Shown: positions 43,090 to 54,683 of the stretch, piece by piece
How positions within the stretch are numbered: position 1 is the stretch's first letter
How the letters are laid out: each line of letters begins with the position of its first letter
NCBI GenBank assembly: GCA_036346405.1
Contig: CM070554.1
Location: forward strand, 43,423,058 to 43,487,057
Direction: 5' to 3'
Length of the DNA stretch: 64,000 nt
From: Phyllostachys edulis
Taxonomy: Eukaryota > Streptophyta > Magnoliopsida > Poales > Poaceae
Program-made: the position numbers and the translations under genes
The notes under the pieces: model-generated
Seen by the model: only the letters and a program-made list of their open reading frames with translations
Told to the model about the DNA's origin: nothing
The model's database searches: none

Positions 43090-43881
43090 TATATGCTCCC
43101 CCTGAGGACAACTTCTGTTAAAGTCTTTTTGCTCTAACGCCTTTCATACATTTTAAAAAAAATGAATATAGGCAAGTATATTGTGGTCGAATCAACTGGA
43201 TTACCACAATACATAGTCTTACATACAAATATCATATTAATAATCTGGAGATTTTAGGATAAACACTATTCGGGAGTAACATGCTTAACTTATCAAATAC
43301 CACTATTCGATTGTGCAACACAAGTATATTACCCTTGCAGAGGATACGAGGTAATACTAGTTGCAAAGTCGTATACCTTCCTGACACGATTTATCAAAAT
43401 CTTTTATGGTCTTAATATTTTGCAACTATCTCTGGGTGGTTAAAGTTACAACAAATAGTCTGTTCTATAGAACTATAAAGTATAGTTGTACCACTCTAGA
43501 ATAAAATATAATTAGTCTACGTTTTGACGTTTAGGGGATTAATTACCAATATCACCAATGTATGTATGTATGTCGTAGCTTCATGGTCCTAGAGGAAACC
43601 ATCATTCCACTAACTTCTGGTCGAAGATGTACTTTTTAAGTGCTCGTGTGGCTCACTTCTGGTCTTTAGGTTCCTCATTTCATTCTTTCGGGTCTTGATG
43701 GGTCATTATCCACTTCTAGGGATCATATATTCATTGGTGTGATTAAGAGATCGACTAATAAGATAATTTTTCTTCAGGAAGATGCTCTTACTACAGGTAA
43801 GAGACTATTGAGTATGAGTTTTATATATATTGCGATTTTGTTTTCTTTCTTATTAGGAATTTTGAGCCCTCCGAGGATCTC
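43090..43881. other. decayed DNA between Copia pol and the large LTR block
   Basis: AT-rich; it includes a third weak copy of the Copia RNase H phrase (TTGTGCAACACAAGTATATT at 43,313). No coding region is supported. Confidence 0.35.
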
Positions 43882-44299
43882 ATTGTCAGACCACAATTTT
43901 GGAGCTTGGGATCCACTGTGTATAGTTGTGTTATTCCCTGAATCAATAGCTGACACACACAGTTATATTGTTGGTTCAAAATACATATCTCGAAATTGTT
44001 CAATTATTACATAATAATAAACAAAGCACGACATATCTTACGGTTTTTAACGTGCGGAGTGGCCGAACAGACCAAACCCACACGGAGAGTCAATAGCATA
44101 CAAGTTCCAAAGCACAGCGTGTGGAATTCCCCATAATATGCCCACCGGCAATCAACTGTGGGCCCGCGACCTAGTTCTTGGCCTTCTTAGTCTTCAGTTC
44201 TTGATCAGTACTCAACACTATCCATATAGTCCTCTTGTTCCTCAGTCTTGATCGTTACTCATAGCCAACCCGAGGCAGGACAATGACCGGGTAATGGCT

Positions 44300-44760
44300 G
44301 ATGGTTGTGGTGCGATCCCACCTGGTTGCAGAGGAGGTCCTGGGTGGTCCCGGAGAGGTTCTAGGGAGGTCTCGGGGTGGTCCTGAAGGTCCTGGAGGAG
44401 TTCTGAAGAAATCCCAAGGGAAAACTGGAGTTGTCCCGAGGAGATCCTGGGGAAGGTCTGGAAGAGGTCCTGTGGAAGCCCTGTTGTGGTCTTTGGGAGG
44501 TCTTTAGGGATGCTGTAGAGACGTGCTGGGGAGGTCCTGAAGAGGTCGTGAGGATACGACCAAAGAGGTGCAGGGGGTCCAGAATAGAAGGTCCTGAGAA
44601 TGTGACAAAAGGGTGTAGGAGGTCTTGTGGATGTCCTAAGGAGATCTGGGGTGCTCCTGAGGAGGTCCTAGGGGTCAGGGGAGATCCAAAGGAGGTCCTG
44701 GGAGGTCCAAGGGGATCCTGAGGAGGTCTTGGGACAGCTGGTAACGATCTTTAGACCATA
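44300..44760. repeat. degenerate GAGGTCCTGGG-rich repeat
   Basis: Irregular reiteration of GGAGGTCCTG-like 10-20 bp units with no fixed period; similar text resumes at 45,040-45,440. It forms open frames (for example 44,301-44,507) that I regard as repeat, not protein. Confidence 0.6.
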
Positions 44761-44787
44761 TAGGGTGGCCGTGAGTCTCCGAGTAGT

Positions 44788-45040
44788 GGTCCTAAGCCAT
44801 CTAGGGGTGGTCGTGAGACATCTGGGAGTGGTCGTAGAGCATCTAGGAGGGGTCGTGGGGCTGCTGGTAGCGGTCTTAGACTATCTAAGGGTGGTCGTGA
44901 GGCATCAGGTAGTGGTCTTAGACCATCTAAGGGTGGTCGTGAGATATCTGGTCATAGTCTTGGATCACCTAGGGGTGGTCGTGTGACATCTAGCAGTGGT
45001 CCTAGACCATCTAGGGGTGGTTGTGTGACATCTGGGGGAG
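44788..45040 (+). repeat. 42-bp minisatellite, six copies
   Basis: Units of the form GGTCCTAGACCATCTAGGGG then TGGTCGTGAGACATCTGGGA, exactly 42 bp apart from 44,788 (next 44,830), with substitutions. The period is a multiple of three, so a frame stays open. Confidence 0.85.
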
Positions 45041-45499
45041 GTCCGGGAGGTCAACGGGGTTCCTAAGGAGATCCTGTAGGTCAGGGGAAGTCCAGGGAGG
45101 TCCTGCGAAGATCCTGGAGGTCTTGGGAGGTATTAGGGAATCCCGAGGAAGTTCTGGGGTAAGGTCTTGGGGAAGATCCAAGAGGAGGTCTTGGGAAATA
45201 AATTTTGGAGGTCTCAGCGGAGGTCCAAGATAAGGTTTTGAGATGTCTTAGAGGAGGTCTAAGAGGAAGTCTTGAGCAGTCATGGAGAAGGTCCAAAAAG
45301 AGGTCCTAGGGAGATCTCCGAGGAGGTCCGTAAGGAGGTCATGGGAGGTCCTAGGAAATCCTGAGGATGTCCTGAGAAACCCTTAGTAGTTCAAGGTAGG
45401 TCCCGAGAGGTCTAGAGATGTCCGGGAGGAGGTCCTGTAGACCACACCCGGGGTAGGATGTATGTCCACGCACAGAGTAGACCGTGTTGGGTGCGACTA

Positions 45500-47690
45500 G
45501 TGTTCTTAGGGACAGTACTCGTAGGAATAATGCAAAACCCGCAACATGATATAATAGAAACGTACATATATTCATAATAGGCCATAAGGCCAATTGTTTT
45601 ACAGAAGAAGTCATGAAAGCAGAAACCTTACAAAAGCCAAAGTACATAAACGAAGATGAGGGTGGAAGCAAAGTAAGTCAAAGTGGATCCATTCACTCTG
45701 CCCATAGGCAAACGACTGGGGTTCTCGGCCTAAGCTTCATCATCTTCAACACCATTTGGTTCAGCCTTTGGGTAGTAGTGGTCGCAGGGGTCTTGATCCC
45801 ATGGGTCTGAAAAGATTAAAATGGCAGAGCCTGAGTACACAACCGTACTTACGAGCCAATACACAATGCAGTTGTATAGATGCAAAGCTAGTCAAGGAAA
45901 ACTTTAGAGTTCTTTTATTTGCACAAAGCCAAGTTTGAAATAGAAGAGTAGTAGAAAAATCCTGAGACTTAGCATTATAACAAATCTATTTTCATAAATA
46001 AGTTTTCTTTTGAAAAGTACTAGTGGAGGTCCCACCTCCTATACTCAAAGTTATCCCAGATTTACCATCGGGTCCCACTGTGCCTTTCTCAAATCCCTGG
46101 GGTCTCACCCCAGCCTTCCCTTTTCATCACAAATGGTTTCTGTGAAAACGAAAGCTATATCCAACAAGTTCTCAGCACCGCTCTTGACCGTGAGCACGAC
46201 TATCATGATAGTTTTCTTACTCTACAAAGTTCGCACACTTTACCCACAAGAGGTAATCGCCTTGATATATACACACGTTTCCTTGGACATGCGAATCAAG
46301 GAGAGACTACCAAAAGACCTTTACAATGCTCATTCCTCGACGCAACCTCACCCGCTAAGGTTTCCACCGCTCGGTGCCAAGAACTTCCAGGAGGCCCCCT
46401 CTTGCGCCATGTGGTTTCTCAGTGGCTCCCTTTCCCCTTTACCCACGCCACATTCCTCCAATGGTGAGGCCACACCGAGGTAAGCAAATTAGTTGGCCAG
46501 GTCGTACCCATAATGGACTTGTGGTTGCACTATTTTTGCATGAGAGGTCATCGCAAGATTCGGTCCTTACTTGACCAGGGCGGTACATCCACATACCAAC
46601 CTCTTCTCGTGCCCCCGGCACCAGCCATTCCTTCTAGCCGCCCCAGTTGAAAATAATTTTCAAGTTTTGTTTGTTTTTGAAAATAACCATTTACCTCAAC
46701 ATACCAGCCAAGCTCCCAGCCTTACTGCCCAAATCATTTTCCAAAGTTTTTAAGGACTGTGGCTTGGGCAACTTAATGCCCACATGACATTGTATCTAAA
46801 CAAGGCTAAGCATGACACTTATATATAGACTTATTAACTAGCAGGTAATCCATTAAGCCTAGGGTAACAAAGGATAATGTCCAAGTTCAAGGGTTGGAAA
46901 TTTATACACAAGTGTGTGTTAAGGCATTAACTATGAGCTAGACCAATTTAATTTGATGAAACATAGCAATGCAGTTTCATAATTTAAAGCAACATAATTT
47001 GCAAAAAAGTAGGTTCAAAACGATCAAAGTGTTGACTCGCCTTGGCCAATGTTCTGATAAAGCTCTATATCCTGATATTCGACCTTCTCGATATCCGGGT
47101 AATAATTTCGCTCAATATGTTGATAATCATCCTGTTAAGTGCTCTGGCAATCTTGTCCATGTTGGGGTTGTGCTTCCATGATATATTTCGTTGCTAAATA
47201 CGCATAATACGATTGAACTCCAGAACGACTGACAGCAACCAAATAAAATCCAATAAGTCCAAATATATTCAACAAATGGAAATACTTCGAATGAGCAAAC
47301 ATATTAACAACAACACAACAAGATGCCCAAACCATTTCTTTAAGTATGGCGCAGGGGGCTCTTTGATCGACCGGCTTATACTTCTGTAAGCCCCATCGAC
47401 CAAAGACTGGTCGTGGAAGGAACTTATACCCAGGTGGTAGTAGAAAGGCTTACGGCTAGGAACTAGTCGTGAGGACACTTACGACCAGGAGATGGTTGTA
47501 GTAGCTATGGTGGTCGAAGCTATGGAAGTCGTAGAGGCTATGGTGGTCACAAAAGAATACGACGGGGAGGTCGTGAAAGTACTGTGACCTGAGGAGGTCC
47601 TGGAATCACTGTAGCCAGGGGAGGTCGTGAGACTGCTAGGACTAAGGAAAGGTCGTGGACTATGAGGATGGTCTTTATAAAAAGTTCAAG
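45500..47690 (-). repeat. unique-sequence body of the large LTR
   Basis: Minus-strand LTR-like sequence: TTGGCTCGTAAGTACGGTTG and TACTCAGGCTCTGCC at about 45,820-45,865, a TTTTCAG at about 45,807, and T-rich transcript-end-like sequence toward 45,540. 46,000-47,500 holds no recognised protein. Open frames such as 46,010-46,483 show no motif. Confidence 0.4.
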
Positions 47691-47719
47691 AGGGTTGTCT
47701 TTTGTAAAAAGACGAACAG

Positions 47720-48530
47720 AGAGATCTAACGAGAGGGAGGTCTGAACCCTCAGATCTAACGAGAGAGAGGTCTGAACCGTTATATCAAAACGAGAAGATG
47801 TCTGGACCCTTAGATCCAACGAGAGGAGGTCTGGACCCTTTGATCTAAAGGAAAGGTGATCTGGGACCTTATATCTAAAATAGTAGAGATCTGGACCCTT
47901 AGATCCAAGCGAGGGGATGTCTGGTTCATTAGATCTAATCAAGAGGAGGTCTGGATCGTTAGATCAGATCAAGGGGAGGTCTGGATCGTTAGATCTATTC
48001 GAGGGAAGGTCTGGATCGTTAGATCCCATCGAGGGAAGGTCTGGATCGTTAGATCCCATCGAGGGAAGGTCTGGATCGTTAGATCCCATCGAGGGGAGGT
48101 CCTGATCGTTAGATCCAATCGACGGGAGGTCTGGATTGTTAGATCCAATCAAGGGGAGGTCTGGATCGTTAGATCCACTCGAGGAAAGGTCTGGATCGTT
48201 AGATCTAAACGAAGAGATGCCTGGATCGTTAGATCTTAAATGAAGGGAGGTCTGGACCGTTAGCTCCAAACAGAAGGAGGTCTGGACCATTCTATCTAAC
48301 CAAAGGGAGGTCTGGATTGTTAGATCCAATAAAAAGGAGGTCTGGACCATTAGATCTGAACGAAGGGAGGTCTGGACCATTAGCTCCAAACGAAAGGAGG
48401 TTTGGAACGTTAGATCTAAACTAAGGGAGGTCTGGTCCCTTGGATTTAAGCGAGGGGTGGTCTGAGCCATTTGATCTAAGCAAGGTAAGGTCTGAGCCCT
48501 TAGATCTAAGCGGCGCTGGGGGGAGGGGGT
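47720..48530. repeat. 30-bp minisatellite A
   Basis: About 25 units of GAGGTCTGGATCGTTAGATC plus CAATCGAGGG. The central copies (48,004-48,110) are almost identical and spaced exactly 30 bp. Both strands stay open because the period is ten codons; the minus strand reads SNDPDLPSMG repeated. Confidence 0.9.
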
Positions 48531-48539
48531 CTCGACGGT

Positions 48540-48860
48540 CAGGTTAGTATTAGAGGAGGTCCTGACGGTCAAGATTGAGCCAAAAGAGATCCTGACGGTT
48601 ACGATGAATGCAAGGGAGGTCCCGATGGTCAAGATGAACGCCAAGGAGGTCCCGACGGTCAAGATGAATGCAAAGGAGATTCGGACGGTTACGATAAACG
48701 CAAGGGAAGTCCTAAAGGTCAAGATGAACGCCAAAGAGGTCCCAACGGTCAAGATGAAACCAAGGGAGGTCTCGATGGTCAAGATGAATGCAAGGGAGGT
48801 CCCAACTGTCAAGATGAGCACCAAGGGAGGTCCCGATGGTCAAGATGGAACCAAGAGAGG
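48540..48860. repeat. 30-bp minisatellite B
   Basis: About ten units of GAGGTCCCGACGGTCAAGAT plus GAATGCAAGG (plus-strand frame VPTVKMNAKE repeated). Period is 30 bp as in array A but with a different sequence, apart from the shared GGAGGTC start. Confidence 0.9.
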
Positions 48861-50100
48861 TTCCGTATAGAACTTCACAATAAGCTTTGAACTCTCATTA
48901 AAACTAAATGTTTCTATTTATTTGAGACTTTAGGAAAATGGAGATGCTACTGGGAGGTCGCAGGAGTTGTACGACCTATGGGAGGTCATGGAAGTACCGC
49001 GATCAGGGGTGGTCGTGGAGGTGTACGACTAAGAAGGAGGTCGTGGGGGTGTTACGACCAGAGAGTTGTCTTTGCAAAAAGGAGGTCTGGGCAAGGAAGG
49101 AGGTCGTGGGAGTGATAACCGTGCATAGTCGATCGAGAGAAGGGATCGGTTACACAGCGGGGATCAAAGGAAACAAATGTGCGACAGTATTGTCGCAATC
49201 GGATGAATCGGCGGAAAAGCTAAAGGAAGAACCAAAAGAACATCCAGGAAAGAGCAATGCGGCTCAAACTAGGAAGAGCATCTGGCCACTAGGAACTTAC
49301 CGGTACAGGCTGGGAAATGGTTGGCCGGTGCCGCACTGGCGATGGTGGATCACCACAATGGAAGAAGCTTCGTGATGCACGTATCTTGAGGAAAAGATGG
49401 TGGTCTCCAGTCTTCAGGGGTGCTCCTTAGAAGTAGATAGATGGTCCACCAGGGAGGTCTTGAAGTATCCTAACTGGAGGAACAAGAGTTGTATCCAAGG
49501 AAATTCCAGTAGGTGTCGGTGGCAGGGCGGTGGTGTGGGGGAGCTCGACAGAGACGAGCGCTTAAGCTTGGCTGGAGCTCAATCTCTCTTGGAGGAAGAA
49601 GAGGATGGGGTTAGCACTAGAATTGGTGAAGAGAAGCAACAAAGAGGTCACTAGGTCCTGGGGCAATCATATATAAATATATGCACGACCTGTCCAGGGG
49701 GGTGGTCGGAGTGGTTGGGGCTGTTGATGATATGGCTAGCACAAGGCAGCTGAATGATGGGGAGGTATGGCTGAATGACAACATCATACCTAAGCCCATG
49801 CCTGGTCTAAAACCTTGGGAGATGTGGCTGCATCAGCTTGACCAACAGCTGGTCAGAGGAACAGGAGGGCGCCGAGCGGTTTGGCCGACCAAAGACTAGT
49901 CCGATCCAAGACTAGCCCTAAGGGAATAGGGAGAGGAAAGGAGACTAGAGAGACTTGGGATGAGGCAGAGTAGCAGGATTTTAGATTGGCTAAAATCCTG
50001 ATGTTCACTTAGGGAAACCAAAGAACGATAGTAAATCAAATCACAAGAGCAGAAAAGGCGAAAGATGTCCTCAAATGACTCTCAAAATGCAAACAAACGG
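48861..50100. other. distal part of the large LTR
   Basis: Includes GGAGGTCGTGG...TACGACC reiterations at 48,950-49,120 and GC-balanced sequence without a recognisable protein. Frames at 48,938-49,375 and 49,397-49,654 have no motif that I can name. Confidence 0.35.
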
Positions 50101-50181
50101 AACAGCAATAGACATTATAAAAAAAATTAAAAAAATCCCTCATTTTTGCCTTTATGGATTTTTGGGCTGTTACACTCATCA

Positions 50182-51036
50182 AGGATTTTCATAATCCATA
50201 CACTGCATATTTTATTCATGTTATTTGCCAGAATTATTATGCAACAGAATATTATATCATTCATAATAGGAGAGTAACGGTCTCTACGGGGACCTTTGAA
50301 CCAAAGCTTTCACCACTTCATTATCTTCATGATGACCCATCAAGTTTGAACTACATAGTTCCAAGACTTTTATTTAGCAATTTTGGTTCAGCCTCATATA
50401 CTTTTATTATGTGACCCGATATGAACGATTCAAGCGCTCAACCATATACTTTAGTTCCAGATTTGTGTTCTCATAAAGAAACTTTAGCAATTGTAGAGGC
50501 AAAGTGATTATCGACAACTTTTCTCCTATATCCTCCAAATTGAGGGTATCTCAGTGTTAACTAGATCTTTGTCATTTCTCAAACAAAAGATTCTTGGTCG
50601 TTCCGTATTCCCAGTATTGTAATATGTGCACATCAAATTGTTGGAGCTTTCATCTTCATGATGAACCTCTTCATGAGATATTTTAGCATTAATAATTGTT
50701 TTGACTAGTGTCATTAGATCTTAGACCCGTGGGCGTCCCCACAGATTTTAAATAAAAAACCAATAAGTCAAATTTGCAAAGGTTGATATACTATTCAACC
50801 CAGGGTATTCCACTTTTAGCGACGTATTTACTGCAAGTAAACACTGTAGTAACTCCTCCATAATTGGAAAGTATCTAGCAGGTTCCCTGCTTCTGGCGCA
50901 CAAGAGTATAAACTAAACCTTAAGTTTAGCTTGACTAGTGCATGTATCTTAGTACCAAAAATCTTTTTCTTATGAAAAATACGACAACATTCAAACTTTT
51001 GGGCATCTCTCCCCTTAATGCCGAGATTCGATCTTT
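50182..51036. other. decayed DNA right of the large LTR
   Basis: AT-rich. Given the CTCAT duplication it should continue the DNA at 43,090-43,881, but it holds no readable pol. Nothing else is recognised. Confidence 0.35.
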
Positions 51037-51597
51037 ATGAATAGCATACCTCAAAAATCCAACGACGGGGAAGGCGGATCCGACAGCGGGGATGGCGGAT
51101 TTGGCGGCGAGGATGGCAGATCAAGCGACGACAGAGGCCGATTTGACCGACGACAAGCAGAAATCAACAAGGGTGGCAGGGAATTCACCTCCTACAACCC
51201 TAAACAAGTGAGGCAAGTCTTTCTCTCCTCTCTTCTCGCCTCTCTCTCTCTCGTCCGCTCGCTGATCGCCTCCCCACTCATCTCGCCTCGGCCCGAAGCG
51301 ACCACCGCAAGCCGCTTGTCACTGCCGCGCCTTGGACTGCCCCAACCGCCTTGGAGTGCCTAGGCACTCAACTATGGCCCAAGTTGCAGCAGCAGGCCAA
51401 CGCCGAGCGCCTAGGCAGTTGCCGAGACCAATTTTGGTGAACACTAGGAGGGATAAGACAGCCAATGGTCGGAGCAAGAAGAGGAAGATGGAGAGAGAGA
51501 GAATGGAGAAGAAGATGAGGGCTGACATGTGGACCGGCTTAAGGCTAACACGGACATTTCTTGAGAAAAACTAACAGGACCACTGAGTTTAACGGTG
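51037..51597 (+). other. GC-rich segment, possible gene fragment, unassigned
   Basis: Gly/Asp-rich frame (GEGGSDSGDGGFGGEDGRSS) followed by CT-rich TCTCTCTCTCTCGTCC and a second short frame. It looks like a 5' exon or a captured fragment, but no domain is recognisable and both strands have comparable open frames. Confidence 0.25.
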
Positions 51598-53139
51598 CCT
51601 CCTGTTAGAATAGGTGTTAGAATAGGAACTCTTTTATATTTCCTTATCTATCTTTTGTATTGCCTTATCTGTATATGACATACACACAATATTCATAATA
51701 TGGTATCATAGCAAAGGTTAGGGTTAGAGACTCTTGAGGCCGCCACCTCCTAGGCTCACTTTGTCTCACATCTGCGCCCCGAGGGAGCTATCTCCACTCC
51801 TGGGGGCCGGCCAAGTTTAGTCGTAGTTCTTCCTCTAGAAGCAATCAACAGCATCTTCATCCGGGTCGCCGTCGCCGCCGCTGCTTGGCTCGGTGGTCGC
51901 CGCCGCCTCAACATCATCTGGTCCTTGTCTTCATCGCCTGGCCATCCGCACGAACCGCCTCGCCTCGTCTTCTTCGACGCCAACACCGGCCCCGGTCCAC
52001 CCCGACGTCTCCTCTACTTCGTGCGAGAGGAGACAGAAAGGGGAGGAGAGCACCTCGTGTGGGAGAAGTCGATCCAGATCGAGAACGCCAAGATCATCTA
52101 TGACCGCCTCCGCTGGTGCTACCGCATCGAGGGCATCCAGATCGATCCTGGCTGATTCCATCGACGTCGCCGCCGGGCCTCCCGAGCCACCGACCTCCTC
52201 TCCCGCTGGGCCTCCCGAGCCACCGACCACCTCTCCCGCTGGGCTTCCCGACCTGCTCTGTGCTGGAGTTTTTGAGTGCTTTGTTCGGCTGGGAGGAACG
52301 GGACGTGGGCAAGAGACGATGAGGAGAGGAAGCAGTCTGCTTCTATTGGCGCGATTAGGATGGCGATTGGTCTGTTGATGATGAGGCGTCGAGTTTGAAG
52401 AAAACAGATCGAGGACTTCGGGATTGTTTGTGGCATCTAGTTATACGATCTGCTGCTGCTAGCTATTTTTGTGTCTTTTATTTCTTTGTGTCGTTTCTTC
52501 CGTTGCGTCCATCCAAATCCGTACCACTACATCTTTGAGTTCGTCTAAGTCATGCGAGTACACACAATATTCGTAAAATTTATTGTCAATCATAGAAACA
52601 TAGGAATTGCCTTATGCATGACAGCAGCCGCCGCTCCCGCTCTTATTTCTGAGCTACGTGCAAATCGTAGACGTCGTTATGATGCCGCCGCCCTGAGCTT
52701 CTAATCCCGTCGTGCTTTTTTTTTTTGTCGTCGCCGTCTTGGGTTTCGATCTATATTGTCATGCTTCCACCTATTCCTATTCGTCTTGATTTAACAACTC
52801 TCTCTATTCATGTTGATTTTATCATCTTCTTCGTCGTGTTGCCGTGGTCGACTTTCTCAGCCCCTCCACCTTGTGCTTTATGGGCTGTTACACGACCCCG
52901 GATGGAGATCTTTTGATACTCGACATATTTTCCAAGAGCTGCATGCTATGACGACATTATCAAAACTCAGACTTTGGATTTTTCATATTTTAGTGTCAAC
53001 CCTTTCCAAATGCAACGTTATTGCATACGCCTTGTATTTGATGGAGGGTGTTAGAATAGGAACTCTTTCATATTTTCTTATCTATCTTTTATATTGCCTT
53101 ATCTGTACATGACATATACATAATATTCATAACACCTCC
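51598..53139 (+). mobile_element. small non-autonomous LTR retrotransposon (TRIM/SMART-like)
   Basis: The LTRs match: TGTTAGAATAGGAACTCTTT...TTATATTGCC-type sequence at 51,603-51,700 and 53,049-53,134. The left LTR carries an extra tandem copy of TGTTAGAATAGG (98 versus 86 bp). A primer binding site TGGTATCATAG starts at 51,701, complementary to initiator tRNA-Met apart from a mismatch. A purine tract ATGGAGGG precedes the right LTR. The 5-bp duplication CCTCC is perfect (51,598-51,602 and 53,135-53,139). Total 1.53 kb. The GC-rich interior (51,740-52,400) has frames but no gag-pol motif, so it may be captured sequence. Confidence 0.8.
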
Positions 53140-53761
53140 AACTAATAGAGCTAACGGAAGTGGCACGAAAGGGCACAAAATTTTAGTGCGGTGGCATAGA
53201 AAGAAAGCTATATTTTTAGTGGCATATACGAAAATTTCAGAGAAAGCAGCTTAATTCCCACATAAATAAGGAAAACTTCCCTAATTCCAAACCAAGGTTT
53301 AGAAAACCTGAGAAACTGGCCAGTTACCGATTTTCTAACCCTTTTAGTACCCATTAAGAACGAAGGATTTTCATAGTAACTTTGCAGAAACAGTTCAATT
53401 CTCATATCAGTTCGAAAAAAAATCACATTCCAAATGGGGTCTTGGTTAGATTCCATACATCAAACATTAGAATCCAATTTTGATTTCGAGAAAGAAAAAA
53501 AGCTAGCCAGGTTCCGGTTTACAGTTCCAAAACGATTATTGAAACCCTGGATCAAACCAACAATGGTGACACGTTGAACAGACAACTTGACGACTTCAGG
53601 TTATACAAATGTCGCTTAAAAATGGACAGCAAACATGGTCATGTATTCCTATTGATCTCGATTGATTCATCGTAACTAATGTGACTCCAAAATGGTATTT
53701 CAACAATCATCACAACAAAGCAGTGTAGCATCATAACATATTGCAAGTAAAACAAAGTTCT
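53140..53761. other. intergenic DNA, possible 3' flank of the split gene
   Basis: AT-rich with no coding signal. Given the minus-strand stop at 53,762 it may hold that gene's 3' UTR. Confidence 0.35.
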
Positions 53762-54513
53762 TTACTGCGTTAGCCAATTAAAGCAAAATTCTGAGGACAA
53801 AACTAATGTCAGTACGCTAGAAACTTTAATTCTGTCACCTCTTTTGTGTATATGAAAAGATGAAACCACGGCAGAGCATCCAGTATTCTCTAATGCCAAT
53901 ATGTATCCAGGGAAATGGAGAAAACTGCAGATGCAGTGTTGAAGGGATCCTGAAATCAAAAGAAAGAGTTCACGATGAATGCCATCAAAGGAATACAACC
54001 AAATTGACGGAATAAATGGCAACCTTGCACCACTAAGGATTCCGTATGCCAATTGTTTGCAGAAGGGGAAACCAATACCATTGAAAACTTTCCGATAATT
54101 TGGCCCGATTACTTGCCCTGCAATTGTGGCTCGCTTATATTAGCAAGATCTCAACTGAAAGAAATTACATAGGCGAAACTGTACGCTAATTCAAACAAAT
54201 AATTTCATTCTTAAAAGCATGCTTTCTAGATTTTCCAATGGTATACAAAGCTAAGCTGCAAAATTAGAAGTGTTTAAATAAAATGACAACTCAGCAGGCC
54301 TACACGTGTATTCCAGAGGAAATCGTTATACACAGAAGTGCTTGAATAAAAAATACTGCAGACGCTGCTGATGTATAGTAAAATTAGACATCTAGACAAA
54401 TATTGTGCCACAAATATTGTGCCAACATAAGAAAAGTGTAGGTCAAATTCAAGATAAACAGCTTACCGAGAGTAGCATAGTTACAGCTAAGTTCTGAAAC
54501 TAGAGGTCCTGAA
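53762..54513 (-). pseudogene. candidate host gene, last exons (unrecognised), separated from upstream exon by a Copia insertion
   Basis: Minus-strand chain with coherent splice sites. The exon end 54,467-54,513 (GPLVSELSCNYATLG) runs to a GTAAGC donor. A TTGCAG acceptor opens exon 54,031-54,117 (QVIGPNYRKVFNGIGFPFCK then QLAYGILS) with a GTGCAAG donor. A TTTTGATTTCAG acceptor opens exon 53,762-53,949 (SLQHCICSFLHFPGYILALE then NTGCSAVVSSFHIHK), which ends at a stop. Phases agree (1 and 1) and no stop interrupts. The upstream part of the first exon lies at 59,587-59,802, beyond the Copia element. I recognise no family. Chance open frames cannot be excluded, but the joint agreement of splice sites and phase argues for real exons. 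Confidence 0.45.
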
Positions 54514-54633
54514 TGTTGGAAATGAACTTACTTAGTATTACAAGGGGCCCAATAGGCATAAATACAAGTATGCAATATGCAGGAAACACCCTAAACTAGG
54601 GAAAAATAACAAAGCATGTAAATACATCTAACA
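54514..54633 (-). repeat. Copia-2 3' LTR
   Basis: Begins TGTTGGAAATGAACTTACTT and ends ATCTAACA. It differs from its partner at 59,467 at only a few positions. Confidence 0.9.
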
Positions 54634-54683
54634 CCCCCTAAACTCATGGTGGATCAACAACACTGAGTTTGGAGAGGAAAAAG

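Larger units (their letters stand above)
43877..50181 (-). repeat. probable giant Gypsy (Tekay-like) solo LTR, minus strand, filled with minisatellites
   Basis: The block starts TGTCAGACCACAATTTTGG at 43,882 and ends ...TTTTTGGGCTGTTACA at 50,176. Both termini are of the TGT...ACA type of grass Gypsy LTRs, and CTCAT flanks both sides (43,877-43,881 and 50,177-50,181) as a 5-bp duplication. On the minus strand, 45,830-45,860 has the same GTACTCAGGCTCTGCC...TTTTCAG module as the LTRs near 603 and 8929. No gag-pol, primer binding site or second LTR copy was found inside. At 6.3 kb it would be unusually long for an LTR, and much of the length is minisatellite. Boundaries are inferred. Confidence 0.45.

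Noticed and set aside
45612..45810. Small membrane protein
   Set aside because: Falls in the LTR module shared with other Gypsy LTR fragments, so it is non-coding LTR sequence.
47964..48824. 286-residue minus-strand frame as a repeat protein
   Set aside because: Generated by 30-bp tandem repeats inside a probable LTR; comparable frames exist on the other strand.
47700..48860. CRISPR-like array
   Set aside because: Contiguous tandem minisatellite without spacers, in plant-type DNA.
51885..52436. Protein-coding gene inside the small LTR element
   Set aside because: Five overlapping frames in GC-rich, Pro/Ser-rich sequence and none with a motif; gag-pol features are absent.
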